This document shows, piece after piece, positions 39,697-48,804 of a stretch of 64,000 bases of DNA. A model generated the notes under the pieces. It was not told the DNA's origin, did no database searches, and saw only the letters and a list, made by a program, of their open reading frames with translations. This stretch comes from Mycolicibacterium brisbanense (GTDB taxonomy: Bacteria; Actinomycetota; Actinomycetes; Mycobacteriales; Mycobacteriaceae): the NCBI RefSeq assembly GCF_001570425.1, contig NZ_BCSX01000051.1, positions 186,001 through 250,000 on the forward strand, written 5' to 3'. Position numbers and translations under genes: made by a program. Numbering within the stretch: the stretch's first letter is position 1; each line of letters opens with the position of its first letter.

Positions 39697-41607
39697 ATGC
39701 CCGAATTGAGATCCAGGACCATCACCCACGGCCGCAATATGGCGGGTGCGCGTGCCTTGCTGCGCGCTGCAGGCGTCTCCGCCGCCGACTTCGGCAAGCC
39801 GATCGTGGCCGTGGCCAACAGCTTCACCGAGTTCGTGCCCGGCCACACCCATCTGCAGCCCGTGGGGCGCATCGTGTGCGAGGCGATCGGCGCGGCGGGC
39901 GGCATCGCCCGCGAGTTCAACACGATCGCGGTCGACGACGGTATCGCGATGGGCCACGGGGGCATGCTCTACTCGCTGCCGTCGCGCGACCTGATCGCAG
40001 ATTCGATCGAGTACATGGTCAACGCGCACCGCGCCGACGCGCTCGTGTGTATCTCCAACTGCGACAAGATCACTCCCGGCATGTTGATGGCGGCGCTGCG
40101 CCTCGACATTCCCACCGTCTTCGTCTCGGGCGGTCCGATGGAGGGCGGCACAGCCACGCTGGTCGACGGAACGGTGCGCAGTGGCCTGCACCTCATATCT
40201 GCCATGGCCGATGCGGTCGCCCCCGACATCTCCGACGCCGACCTGCAGCGCGTCGAGTCCGCGGCGTGTCCGACCTGCGGATCGTGCTCGGGCATGTTCA
40301 CCGCGAACTCGATGAACTGTCTCACCGAGGCGATCGGACTGGCCCTGCCGGGGAACGGGACGACACTGGCGACCCACACCGCGCGCCGGCGGCTCTACGA
40401 AGACGCAGGCGCGACGGTGGTCGAACTGGCGAGGCGCTACTACGAGGAGGACGACGAGCGCGTGCTGCCGCGCAATATCGCCTCTGCCGCGGCATTTTCC
40501 AATGCCATGGTGGTCGACATCGCCATGGGTGGTTCGACCAACACGATCCTCCATCTGCTCGCAGCGGCGCGGGAAGCCGAGGTGGACTTCGACCTCACCG
40601 ACATCGAGTCCCTGTCGACGCGGATTCCGTGTATCTGCAAGGTCGCACCCAACGGCAGGTATCTGATGGAGGACGTGCACCGCGCCGGTGGTATCCCCGC
40701 GGTGATGGGTGAGCTGCGGCGCGCGGGTCTGCTCGACACCGAAGTGCATGCCATACACGCCGATTCGCTCGCCGCGTGGCTCGATGAGTGGGATCCGAGG
40801 TCGCCGACGGTCTCGGCCGAGGCGGTCGACCTGTTCTACGCCGCGCCCGGTGGCGTGCGTTCGAGTTCGGCATTCTCCCAGTCCCGCCGTTGGGAGAGCC
40901 TCGACCTGGATGCGGAGGCCGGCTGTATCCGCGATGTCGCCCATGCGTATTCCGCGGACGGCGGCCTGGCGATCCTGCGCGGGAACCTCGCCGAGGACGG
41001 ATGCGTGGTCAAGACCGCCGGGGTCGACGACTCGATCCTGCGCTTCAGCGGACCCGCGGTGGTCGTGGAATCGCAGGAGGAGGCGCAGGACGTCATCCTG
41101 ACCGGCAGGGTGCGGCCCGGTGACGTCCTGGTGGTGCGATACGAGGGGCCGCGCGGTGGCCCGGGGATGCAGGAAATGCTCTATCCCACTTCGTATCTCA
41201 AGGGCGTCGGGCTTGCCAAGGTGTGTGCGCTGATCACCGACGGACGGTTCTCCGGCGGATCGTCGGGGCTGTCCATCGGGCACATCTCGCCCGAGGCCGC
41301 GGCCGGTGGCCTCATCGCTCTGGTGCAGGACGGGGACCGCATCGACATCGACATCCCGGCTCGCCGCATCGAATTGCAAGTCGACGCTGCCGAACTCGAT
41401 GCCCGCCGCCATCGACTGGAGCAGGGCGGTGGGTATTGGCCCAAGCACCGCGACCGGGAGGTGTCGCCGGCATTGCGGGCCTACGCCGCGATGGCCCTCT
41501 CGGCGGATCAGGGGGCGGTGCGCGACGTGTCGTTGATCGAAGCTGCGAGTCGGGCCGGCGCCCCGGCCCGACTCGCAGCGACGGGAGCGCCTACAACGCA
41601 ATGTTGA
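39697..41607 (+). CDS. ilvD: Dihydroxy-acid dehydratase, E. coli-type
   Basis: A 636-residue IlvD/Edd dehydratase. Iron-sulfur cysteines are Cys122 (SNCDKITPGM) and those of CPTCGSCSGM (191-197). The N terminus (MPELRSRTITHGRNMAG) and most of the chain are strikingly like E. coli IlvD (616 residues), including the C-terminal WPKHRDREVSPALRAYA. The normal reaction is dehydration of 2,3-dihydroxy acids in branched-chain amino-acid synthesis. Among catabolic neighbours it may instead act on another dihydroxy acid. ATG 39697 was chosen by homology; an ATG 9 bp earlier lies in the palindrome. The 3' end overlaps the convergent ALDH gene by 17 bp. Confidence 0.9.
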   Translation: MPELRSRTITHGRNMAGARALLRAAGVSAADFGKPIVAVANSFTEFVPGHTHLQPVGRIVCEAIGAAGGIAREFNTIAVDDGIAMGHGGMLYSLPSRDLIADSIEYMVNAHRADALVCISNCDKITPGMLMAALRLDIPTVFVSGGPMEGGTATLVDGTVRSGLHLISAMADAVAPDISDADLQRVESAACPTCGSCSGMFTANSMNCLTEAIGLALPGNGTTLATHTARRRLYEDAGATVVELARRYYEEDDERVLPRNIASAAAFSNAMVVDIAMGGSTNTILHLLAAAREAEVDFDLTDIESLSTRIPCICKVAPNGRYLMEDVHRAGGIPAVMGELRRAGLLDTEVHAIHADSLAAWLDEWDPRSPTVSAEAVDLFYAAPGGVRSSSAFSQSRRWESLDLDAEAGCIRDVAHAYSADGGLAILRGNLAEDGCVVKTAGVDDSILRFSGPAVVVESQEEAQDVILTGRVRPGDVLVVRYEGPRGGPGMQEMLYPTSYLKGVGLAKVCALITDGRFSGGSSGLSIGHISPEAAAGGLIALVQDGDRIDIDIPARRIELQVDAAELDARRHRLEQGGGYWPKHRDREVSPALRAYAAMALSADQGAVRDVSLIEAASRAGAPARLAATGAPTTQC

Positions 41608-43105
41608 CGGCTTTGGTCTGGGTGTAGAGGCCGATCGCCGCTGCACCCAGTTCCCGGCCCCACCCGGACTGCTTGTATCCGCCGAACGGCATCGCCGTGT
41701 CGAAGCCGTTGTACTGATTGATCCACACCGAGCCTGCCTGCAGTTGCCGGGCCAGCCGATGAGCCCGCGAGAGGTCACGCGTCCAGATCCCTGCCGCCAG
41801 TCCGTAGATCGAGTCGTTGGCCGCGGCGGCGATGTCGTCGTCGGCCCGGAACGGCATGGCAGCCACCACCGGGCCGAAGATCTCTTCGGAGACCACGCTG
41901 AATTCGGGTTGTACATCGACGAATACGGTCGGCTCGACGTAGAAACCCGTGTCGCCCCATCGCTTTCCACCACACAGGGCGCGCGCCCCGTCTGCCAGAC
42001 CGGCGGCCAGGTAGCCGGTGACCTTGTCGAACTGGCTCTGTGAGATCAGCGGTCCGAGCTGGGTCACGGGATCGAGGCCGTGGCCGATGGTGACGCGTGA
42101 CGCGGCGTCGGCCACCGCTGCGGTGAACTCGTCGAATATCTGGTCCTCGACGAACAACCGCGTTCCGGCGACACAACACTGGCCGTGGTTGAACAACCAG
42201 GCGTTGAGTGAACCGGTCACCGCAGCGTCGAGATCGGCGTCGGCGAACACGATGTTGGGGCTCTTGCCGCCCAGCTCCAGCGACACCTTCTTGAGGTTGC
42301 CGCCGGCGGCAGCCAACACCCGTTTGCCGACCTCGGTGGAACCCGTGAACGCGATCTTGTCCACGCCGTCGTGTGCGGCCAGCGCGGCGCCTGCGTCACC
42401 GAACCCCGTCACAACGTTCACCACGCCGGGCGGGAAACCGGCTTCGATGAAGAGCTCGCCCAGCAGAACTGCCGAAAGTGGGGTTTGCTCGGCGGGTTTG
42501 AGCACGACGGTGTTGCCTGCCGCCAGTGCCGGGGCGAGCTTCCAGGCAGCCATCAGGATCGGGAAGTTCCACGGCACGATGAGGCCGCAGACGCCGACGG
42601 GCTCACGCAGTGTGTACGCGTGGAACTGGCCGCCCGCAACGAAGGGCATGGAGACGTCGACCGTCGTGCCCTCGATCTTCGTGCACCAGCCGGCGTAGTA
42701 GCGGAAGACGTCGGCGGCCCAGGCCACGTCGACCGCCGCCGCGACCGTGGCGGATTTGCCGTTGTCGAGCGCCTCCAGCTGGCCGATCTGTTCGGCGCGT
42801 TCGGAGAGCAGATCACCGACCCGCCACAGGAGGCGCTCGCGTTCATTGGGTTTCAGGTTGGGCCACACATCGAAAGCGCGGCGGGCAGATCGCACGGCCC
42901 GGTCGATATCCTGCGCGTCTGCCCGGGCGACGTCGGCGAGCCACCGTCCGGTACCGGGGTCTTCGGTCGAGAACGTTCGGCCGGAGCCGGAGTCGACCCA
43001 CTGGCCGTCGATCAGCAGGCGCTTCGGACCGTCGAGGAAGCGGGCGACCGCGGGCAGAACGGCATGGCCGGCAACGGTCATGGGATCGGTTGTCGTGGAT
43101 GGCAT
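41591..43105 (-). CDS. Aldehyde dehydrogenase (NAD(P)-dependent)
   Basis: A 504-residue ALDH-superfamily enzyme with the full active site: Asn180 (PWNFP), Lys203 (LKPAEQTP), Glu277 (LELGGKSP) and nucleophile Cys311 (GQCC), plus the Rossmann FTGSTEVG. It oxidises an aldehyde to an acid. It begins 9 bp after the PLP-enzyme gene and is the last gene of the permease-DUF6176-PLP-ALDH operon, where it probably handles an aldehyde from amino-acid breakdown. Specificity cannot be read from sequence. Confidence 0.92.
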   Translation of the reverse strand: MPSTTTDPMTVAGHAVLPAVARFLDGPKRLLIDGQWVDSGSGRTFSTEDPGTGRWLADVARADAQDIDRAVRSARRAFDVWPNLKPNERERLLWRVGDLLSERAEQIGQLEALDNGKSATVAAAVDVAWAADVFRYYAGWCTKIEGTTVDVSMPFVAGGQFHAYTLREPVGVCGLIVPWNFPILMAAWKLAPALAAGNTVVLKPAEQTPLSAVLLGELFIEAGFPPGVVNVVTGFGDAGAALAAHDGVDKIAFTGSTEVGKRVLAAAGGNLKKVSLELGGKSPNIVFADADLDAAVTGSLNAWLFNHGQCCVAGTRLFVEDQIFDEFTAAVADAASRVTIGHGLDPVTQLGPLISQSQFDKVTGYLAAGLADGARALCGGKRWGDTGFYVEPTVFVDVQPEFSVVSEEIFGPVVAAMPFRADDDIAAAANDSIYGLAAGIWTRDLSRAHRLARQLQAGSVWINQYNGFDTAMPFGGYKQSGWGRELGAAAIGLYTQTKAVNIAL

Positions 43106-43114
43106 GGTCTTGCC

Positions 43115-44419
43115 TCAGTTCTCGGCGCGGTAGTGCCGGCCCACCGCATCCAGTCGGTCGAGGGTGTGCTGCAGCGGTAGGACATTGAAGGTCTCGTCGA
43201 GTTGGTTGCAGGCGGCGTCGAAGACGCCTTCGACGCGCGGCTCCCCGGTGGAGATGCCGCTGACCGCCGCGGTGTAGCCACGTTCGAGGAAGGCCTGGGG
43301 ATGATGGACCACCAGCACGGTGTCGCCGATCGCGGGCATCGGCTCGCCCGGGCCGAATACCCCGTGGGCATCCACCATTTGGTTGTAGAGGTAAGGAATC
43401 CGGCAACCGCGAGCGGTGTCGAGATCGGTGCCTGCGGCCGCCGCCATGGGTTCGGGGTCATAGAGGTCGGAGACGAAGCTGAAGACGCCACCGGTCGTGT
43501 AGACATTGTCACCCCAGAAGTGGCTGACTTCGCTGACCACGACTTGCGCCGGCCGTTCGGCCATGTCCTGCTTGGCGTGGAAACCGCCCGAGCCGGCGAG
43601 TGACACGCCGGGCTCCACCTCGGTGACGCCGTAGCTCGCCAGCACCGGAAACGTCCCGACGTTGGCGTTGCCGCCGACGTTGAGATGCAGATCCCGCAGA
43701 CCGAGCTCACGCTCCAGCAGTTCCTTGGCCCGCAGCATCGTGAAGAATGCCTCGGTCGGTTTCACCACCGAAGGATCGCCGGTCTCCCCGTAGCTGATGG
43801 CCGAAAACTGGGTCAAGCCGGCGACTTCCACGTTCGGCAGGTCCAGCAGCGGCCGGATGCCGGCAACACACGTATCCTCGGTCCACCCGCCGACCAGGCC
43901 GCTGAACGCGCCGTCGTCGACCCCGACAATCGGCGTTCCCGTCGACGCCTGGTTGGTCACTCTGACATAGAGTCGCTGCGTGATTCCGAGCCGCGATGCG
44001 GCCGCGGACACCCGCTGGGCGGCTTCGTAGGTGTAGACGGTGATGAACTCGGGGCGCATGGCGACCACGGCGGGCACCTGGGCAGCCGGGATGTTCTGGA
44101 TGTGGCCGACGTTGCCGAGCGGGAAGCCGTAGCGGTGAATCCGATGTGCCTGAAGCGTTTCCACCGCACACGTGGACGGGATGCCGCACTCCAGCATCAC
44201 CTTGGTCATGAACGGGTTCAGGCCGTTCTGCTTGGTCATGGCGTACACCCGCAGCCCGTGCTTGTCAGCGGCCGCGGCCGTACGCCGGGCATTGGCGGCG
44301 ATCATGTCCAAGTCGATCAGTTGCGTCGCCGACGGAACCGCCCCTGCTCGGTGCAGCTCGATGGCCGCGGCGAGCATGGCTGGGTTGAGTTCGAAGGCGC
44401 GGTCGAGAAGTGTGCTCAT
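43115..44419 (-). CDS. PLP-dependent enzyme, YhfX/alanine-racemase-like
   Basis: A 434-residue fold-type III PLP enzyme resembling YhfX and related alanine-racemase-family proteins. The N-terminal barrel has TQLIDLDMIAANARR and the PLP lysine as Lys63 in YAMTKQNG. ATG 44419 starts the barrel at the right distance and lies 2 bp after the preceding gene's stop. Members of the wider family racemise or cleave D-amino acids, but YhfX itself has no established reaction. Neighbours (amino-acid permease, ALDH) suggest amino-acid catabolism yielding an aldehyde. Confidence 0.83.
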   Translation of the reverse strand: MSTLLDRAFELNPAMLAAAIELHRAGAVPSATQLIDLDMIAANARRTAAAADKHGLRVYAMTKQNGLNPFMTKVMLECGIPSTCAVETLQAHRIHRYGFPLGNVGHIQNIPAAQVPAVVAMRPEFITVYTYEAAQRVSAAASRLGITQRLYVRVTNQASTGTPIVGVDDGAFSGLVGGWTEDTCVAGIRPLLDLPNVEVAGLTQFSAISYGETGDPSVVKPTEAFFTMLRAKELLERELGLRDLHLNVGGNANVGTFPVLASYGVTEVEPGVSLAGSGGFHAKQDMAERPAQVVVSEVSHFWGDNVYTTGGVFSFVSDLYDPEPMAAAAGTDLDTARGCRIPYLYNQMVDAHGVFGPGEPMPAIGDTVLVVHHPQAFLERGYTAAVSGISTGEPRVEGVFDAACNQLDETFNVLPLQHTLDRLDAVGRHYRAEN

Positions 44420-44421
44420 AT

Positions 44422-44769
44422 CTAGCTTTCGGTGTAGTAGGCGGCCAGTTCCGGAAGTGACATGGCCGGGGGATTGTCGAGGTCGAGTCCTGTGCAGCTG
44501 CGCAGACGGTCCTTGAACCACCGGTCGAACGGACGTGACGATGCGCTCATCCTCTGCACGGCCACCGAGAAGTCGACGGATTCCAGGTACGCCACCAGGA
44601 TGTCGTCATCGCCGGATCGGGCGATGAACCATGCCTCCTTGCCGACTTCGAGTTCGCGTTGTGATTCGGCGTAGGCCTGCGCGCGAGGTCCGGCCAGTTC
44701 AGCCAGGAACTCCTTGGTGGCCGGGGTCTGTTCGGCGAGGATCGGGAGGTGCAGGAGCGTGGGGGACAT
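44422..44769 (-). CDS. Small conserved protein, DUF6176-like
   Basis: A 115-residue soluble protein, start ATG 44769 with an AAAAGGA site. The central KEAWFIARSGDDDILVAYLE then ASSRPFDRWFKDRL pattern resembles the DUF6176 family (alpha-beta ferredoxin-like fold); this is by eye. No catalytic motif is seen. It is tightly packed between the permease (12 bp) and the PLP enzyme (2 bp), so it very likely works in the same pathway. Confidence 0.7.
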   Translation of the reverse strand: MSPTLLHLPILAEQTPATKEFLAELAGPRAQAYAESQRELEVGKEAWFIARSGDDDILVAYLESVDFSVAVQRMSASSRPFDRWFKDRLRSCTGLDLDNPPAMSLPELAAYYTES

Positions 44770-44781
44770 AGGGTTTCCTTT

Positions 44782-46254
44782 TCACTTGGAGGGGGTGGAG
44801 ACGGTGGTTGTGGTGTCGCCGTCGGGTACGGGGTCTCGGTGGCCGAAGTCGGCGTAGTCGGCCGGCCGTGCGCGACGCATGTAGTACGCGCCCAGCAGGC
44901 CGAGCCCGAAGGCCACGGGTAACAGCACCCAGAGATGGTTCATCAGGTTCGACGTCGCACCTGTCAGCGCCGGGAAGTGCCAGATGGACAGGCCGATGCC
45001 GGTTGCGAGGAGTACGGCCGCGGCGGTGGGTGCGATGGTGGTGCGCCACAGTTCGCGGTCGGCCCGGTGTGCGAAGAACCCGACCACCGCGCAGCTGGCA
45101 AGCCCTTGCAGGCACAGCATTCCCAACGCGCCGAGGCCGAGGAAGCCGGCGGCGATGTCCTCCACGTCGAGGCGGGTGAGCGCCATGATGACAAGGACCG
45201 CGCCCGCGAATCCCAGCTGAGTCCGGCTCGCGACGTGTGGTGAACCGTGTCGCCGGTGTACCCGGGCGAGCGTGCGGGGCAAGGCACCGTCGCGGGCCAG
45301 CGCGAACATGTAGCGGGCCGTGGCGTTGTGAAAGGCGAGCAGCGCGGCGAACAGACTGGTGCATACCAGCAGATGCATGATGTGGTCGGATATTCCGCCG
45401 ACGTACAGGCTGTTGGCCTTGAAAACGAAGTCTGAATCCTCTTGTGCCGCTTGGACTGCGCCGTCGGCCCCGAACGCCGCGATCAGCGACCACGTGGTGA
45501 GCACGTAGAACCCCGTGATGAGCGCCAGCGCGATGTAGGTTGCTCTCGGGATGGTGCGACGTGGTTCGCGTGCCTCCTCGCCGTAGATCGCGGTGGCTTC
45601 GAAGCCGGTGAACGACGAGAAGGCGTAGACGATGCTCACCCCGATCGTTGCGGTGAACACCGAGCTCGGTGTGAACGATTCCAAGGGGAATGCGCCGGGG
45701 CCGTTCTTGACCAGGACCATCACGTCGAGCAACCCGAGGATGACGAACTCGGCCGCCAGTAGGACACCGAGCACTTTGGCGCTGAACTCGATCCGGAAGT
45801 AGGAGAGCGTCACGAGCACCAGGTAGGCCAGCAATGACCAGACCTGCCAGGGCAGTTCGATACCCAAGTCGGCTGACGCGGCGCCCTGGGTCGAGATGCC
45901 GACGAATGCGATCAGCGCGACGACGTAGGCGTTGTAACAGATCAACGCGATCATGGCCGCCCCCATACCGAAGGCACGGCCCAGCCCTCGCGTGATGTAC
46001 ACGTAGAAGGCGCCGGCGCTGACCACGTGGCGGCTCATCGCCACGTATCCCACGGCGAACAGCGCGAGGGTCACGCCCGCGATGACGTAGATGCCCGGGG
46101 TCCCGATGCCGTTGCCGTGGCCGATGGATGCGCCGGCCCCGACGAACATCGCTCCGAGCGGGGATGCTGCCGCCACGACCATGAAAACGATTGCCCCTGT
46201 GCCGATCTGGCCGGATCGCAGAGTTGGGGGAGGATTGCCGTCCGAGGAAGCCAT
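44782..46254 (-). CDS. APC-family amino-acid permease
   Basis: A 490-residue transporter with about 12 membrane helices. APC features: GQIGTGAIVFMVVAAASPLGA (helix 1), the helix-6-like FSSFTGFEATAIYGEEAREPRRTIPRA and ARYMFALARDGALP. ATG 46254 was chosen because it gives the normal short cytosolic N terminus; a 38-codon upstream extension runs toward the operator. It heads the operon. A GntR palindrome lies 103 bp upstream. The substrate is presumably an amino acid or amine. Confidence 0.9.
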   Translation of the reverse strand: MASSDGNPPPTLRSGQIGTGAIVFMVVAAASPLGAMFVGAGASIGHGNGIGTPGIYVIAGVTLALFAVGYVAMSRHVVSAGAFYVYITRGLGRAFGMGAAMIALICYNAYVVALIAFVGISTQGAASADLGIELPWQVWSLLAYLVLVTLSYFRIEFSAKVLGVLLAAEFVILGLLDVMVLVKNGPGAFPLESFTPSSVFTATIGVSIVYAFSSFTGFEATAIYGEEAREPRRTIPRATYIALALITGFYVLTTWSLIAAFGADGAVQAAQEDSDFVFKANSLYVGGISDHIMHLLVCTSLFAALLAFHNATARYMFALARDGALPRTLARVHRRHGSPHVASRTQLGFAGAVLVIMALTRLDVEDIAAGFLGLGALGMLCLQGLASCAVVGFFAHRADRELWRTTIAPTAAAVLLATGIGLSIWHFPALTGATSNLMNHLWVLLPVAFGLGLLGAYYMRRARPADYADFGHRDPVPDGDTTTTVSTPSK

Positions 46255-46356
46255 ACTGGCCAACTTTCTTGGGTGATGAAAGGGTCTGCGGCCCAGGCGC
46301 TGTCGAGGCCGCGGGCCGGAGAGGACGCCGCATCGGCGGCTCACAGCAGCGTATAA

Positions 46357-46377
46357 GTCATCAGACAACCTGACAAG
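46357..46377. promoter_or_regulatory. GntR operator O1, permease promoter
   Basis: GTCATCAG-ACAAC-CTGACAAG, an imperfect inverted repeat with a 5-bp spacer, matching O2 and O3. It lies between the permease and gntR genes, on the permease side. Confidence 0.75.
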
Positions 46378-46457
46378 AGGAGCCTCGTGATTGGGTCAAC
46401 ATCGAGGCGCCCGGGGTTGGCTGGCTCACGCGCCGGGTCCGGGTGGTTGCGGCCAGA

Positions 46458-46478
46458 CACGTCAGACAAGCTGATAGC
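46458..46478. promoter_or_regulatory. GntR operator O2, gntR promoter
   Basis: CACGTCAG-ACAAG-CTGATAGC, with the same TCAG-ACAAS-CTGA core as O1 and O3, 8 bp before the gntR start codon; it suggests autorepression. Confidence 0.75.
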
Positions 46479-46486
46479 GTTTCGCC

Positions 46487-47182
46487 ATGGCAGAGCTTCG
46501 GAGGTTCTCGCTCGTAGAGCAGGCGGCAGACCAGATCGCGGCGCGTATCACGGCGGGCGAATGGGAAATCGGAGCCAAGTTGCCCGCCGAGTCAGCGCTG
46601 GCCGCCGAGCTCGGGATCGGCAGATCCACGGTGCGCGAGGCGGTCAAGGAGCTGCGAGGTCGGGGACTGGTCGAGGCCCGGCAGGGCTCAGGCGTATTCG
46701 TCATCGCACTCGAGCGATCCGAGGAATGGGATGCGATACTGCGCCGGGCCGACATCGACGACGTCCTCGAAGTGCGGGAGGCCATCGAGGTGAAGGCCGC
46801 TGAGTTGGCCGCCGGCCGTAGGGATTCCAGGGATCTCAGCCGGCTGAAGGCAACGCTGAAGAGCCGAGCCGATGCCGAGGGTGGCCGATCGGATGACAAG
46901 CTGGTGGATGCCGACATCGAGTTCCACCGCGCGATCGTGCGCGCCGCGCACAATCCGGTGCTGTCCGAACTCTTCGAATCGTTTGCGCCGCGCATCCGGG
47001 CGGCGATGCTGGACATGCTGGGTATGTCCCCCGACGACCGGCACCGCCATGACCAGGACGCGCATTCGCAGATCATGGAGGCGATCCGCCAGCGCGACCC
47101 GGTCAGGGCCGCGGCAGTCATGCTGGGGCAGCTGGAATCCGACCGCCGGGGTAACGAACAAGCGGCCACGCCGGCCGACTGA
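46487..47182 (+). CDS. GntR-family (FadR subfamily) regulator
   Basis: A 231-residue regulator with a winged HTH (about 8-75, AAELGIGRSTVREAVKELRGRGLV) and an FCD effector domain (about 90-215). The FCD metal positions are Asp143 and His147 (DIEFH) and His193 (DAHSQI); the last expected His is Gln215. Three copies of a palindrome with core TCAG-ACAAS-CTGA lie before the permease, itself and the amidase, which marks the probable regulon. FCD regulators respond to carboxylates or amino acids. Confidence 0.92.
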   Translation: MAELRRFSLVEQAADQIAARITAGEWEIGAKLPAESALAAELGIGRSTVREAVKELRGRGLVEARQGSGVFVIALERSEEWDAILRRADIDDVLEVREAIEVKAAELAAGRRDSRDLSRLKATLKSRADAEGGRSDDKLVDADIEFHRAIVRAAHNPVLSELFESFAPRIRAAMLDMLGMSPDDRHRHDQDAHSQIMEAIRQRDPVRAAAVMLGQLESDRRGNEQAATPAD

Positions 47183-47226
47183 TACCGGTGTTGCCGCCGT
47201 ATGCACGGCGGCAACACCGAACCCGG

Positions 47227-48663
47227 CTAGCCTTGGGCGGCAAGCACATCCGGGCGGTGATGCAACCACGGCCGGACACGCTCAAAAGCCGCCGCGGCTC
47301 GCAGCACCGCGGCGTCGGCCCGTAGGCCACCGACGATCTGCAGCCCGACGGGCATTCCCGCGGCGGTGAATCCGGCGGGCACCGAGATCGCCGGATTGGT
47401 CGTCATGTTGAACGGGTAGGTCAGCAGCCAGCCCATGAGCTGGTGCGGCAGTGGCGCATTCGACAAACTCTCGGGACAGAACTGGTCGGCGGCGAACGTG
47501 GGTTGGGTGGTGACCGGCGTGACAAGGTAGTCGAAGTCCCGCATGAACGCCGTCATCTGGTCCACCATGCGACCGCGTGCGGCGTCGGCTCGCTGGATAT
47601 CGCGTGCGCCCAGACGTGCGCCCGCCGTCATCACTTCGATGAGTTGTTCGTCGACGCGGCCTTTCTCTGCATCCCAGTCGGCAGCGTCGAGCATCGACGA
47701 ATACACCGGCGCCCAGACGCCTTCCCACATGACCTGTTCGGGATTGTCCCAGCCCGGATCGGCTTCTTCGACAACGCAACCCAGTTCGGCGAATGCCGAG
47801 ACCGCGCTGCGGCAGATGTCACTGATCTCGGGGTCGACGGTGGCATATCCCAGACCTGGCGACCAGGCGATGCGCGCACCTTCGATGCCCTGGTTCAGCG
47901 CCGCAACGTAGTCGACGCCGTCCGACGGCAGCGAGAGTGGATCGGCCGGGTCGAATCCCGCCATGGCGTTGAGCATCAGCGCGGTGTCGGCCACCGTGCG
48001 GGTGATCGGGCCGTGGTAGGCGAAAGTGTGAAACCTTCCGGCGAGCCGCGTCTGCGGGATCCGGCCCAGCGCCGGTTTGAACCCGACAACGCCGTTGATG
48101 GCAGCCGGAATGCGTACCGATCCACCGCCGTCGGTGCCCTGCGCGAGCTGGCCGATGCCCGCTGCGACAGCTGCGCCCGCACCACTGCTCGACCCGCCCG
48201 CGGTCATGCCGTGCTGCCAGGGGTTGTGCGTCGTGCCGTAGAGATGGTTGGAGGAGTTGGCCTTGTACCCGCCCTCCGCCGGATTGGTCTTGCCGAGAAA
48301 CAGACCGCCCGCCGACTTCAACCGCGCGGCGACCGGTTCGTCGTGCTCGGACACGGCATCCTTGAACGCGACGATGCCGGAGGTCGCAGGCGTGCCTGCC
48401 ACGGCGCACACTTCTTTGAGGCTGAACGGGATGCCGTGCAGCGGCGAGACGTGTTGTCCGCCCGCGAGCTGCTCGGTGAGCACCCTTGCATCGGCCATCA
48501 CCTGGTCGGGGTCGTGGTAGACGAACGCGTTGAGCTTCGGATTGACGTCGGACAGCCGTCGCAGCACGGCCTCGGCGACGTCGAGCGGCGTGACTTCGCG
48601 CGCGGCGATCCTGCTGGACAACTCGACCGCAGGCATCCAGCACAGATCTTCGTAATCGGACAT
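47227..48663 (-). CDS. Amidase signature (AS) family hydrolase
   Basis: A 478-residue amidase with the Ser-cisSer-Lys triad: Lys83 (SLKEV), cis-Ser158 (GGSSSG) and nucleophile Ser182 (DGGGSVRIP). It hydrolyses an amide to acid plus ammonia or amine. ATG 48663 was chosen; a GTG three codons earlier is possible. A perfect GntR operator lies 55 bp upstream, and gntR is convergent at its 3' side. It probably releases the substrate or nitrogen for the pathway of the permease operon. GatA is excluded by context and lack of gatB/C. Confidence 0.9.
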   Translation of the reverse strand: MSDYEDLCWMPAVELSSRIAAREVTPLDVAEAVLRRLSDVNPKLNAFVYHDPDQVMADARVLTEQLAGGQHVSPLHGIPFSLKEVCAVAGTPATSGIVAFKDAVSEHDEPVAARLKSAGGLFLGKTNPAEGGYKANSSNHLYGTTHNPWQHGMTAGGSSSGAGAAVAAGIGQLAQGTDGGGSVRIPAAINGVVGFKPALGRIPQTRLAGRFHTFAYHGPITRTVADTALMLNAMAGFDPADPLSLPSDGVDYVAALNQGIEGARIAWSPGLGYATVDPEISDICRSAVSAFAELGCVVEEADPGWDNPEQVMWEGVWAPVYSSMLDAADWDAEKGRVDEQLIEVMTAGARLGARDIQRADAARGRMVDQMTAFMRDFDYLVTPVTTQPTFAADQFCPESLSNAPLPHQLMGWLLTYPFNMTTNPAISVPAGFTAAGMPVGLQIVGGLRADAAVLRAAAAFERVRPWLHHRPDVLAAQG

Positions 48664-48717
48664 GGCCCTCACTTTCCACGGGTTGCTTGAAGCAGGCCTG
48701 CCCGATGAAGCCTACAA

Positions 48718-48738
48718 CTTATCAGACAACCTGATAAG
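48718..48738. promoter_or_regulatory. GntR operator O3, amidase promoter (perfect palindrome)
   Basis: CTTATCAG and CTGATAAG are exact reverse complements around ACAAC, 55 bp upstream of the amidase start. It is the best copy of the motif also seen at 46357 and 46458. Confidence 0.82.
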
Positions 48739-48804
48739 TCCCACGGGTGCGAAACCGCCCCGCGGCGATGGGAGGGACCCGTCGAGCGGTCGGGGCCGAA
48801 GCCG

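Noticed and set aside
39115..41973. Open reading frame of more than 900 codons antisense to ilvD and neighbouring DNA
   Set aside because: It lies opposite the well-supported ilvD and parts of the XRE and ALDH genes, has Arg/His/Gly-rich composition and no recognisable domain. High-GC DNA commonly leaves such antisense frames open.
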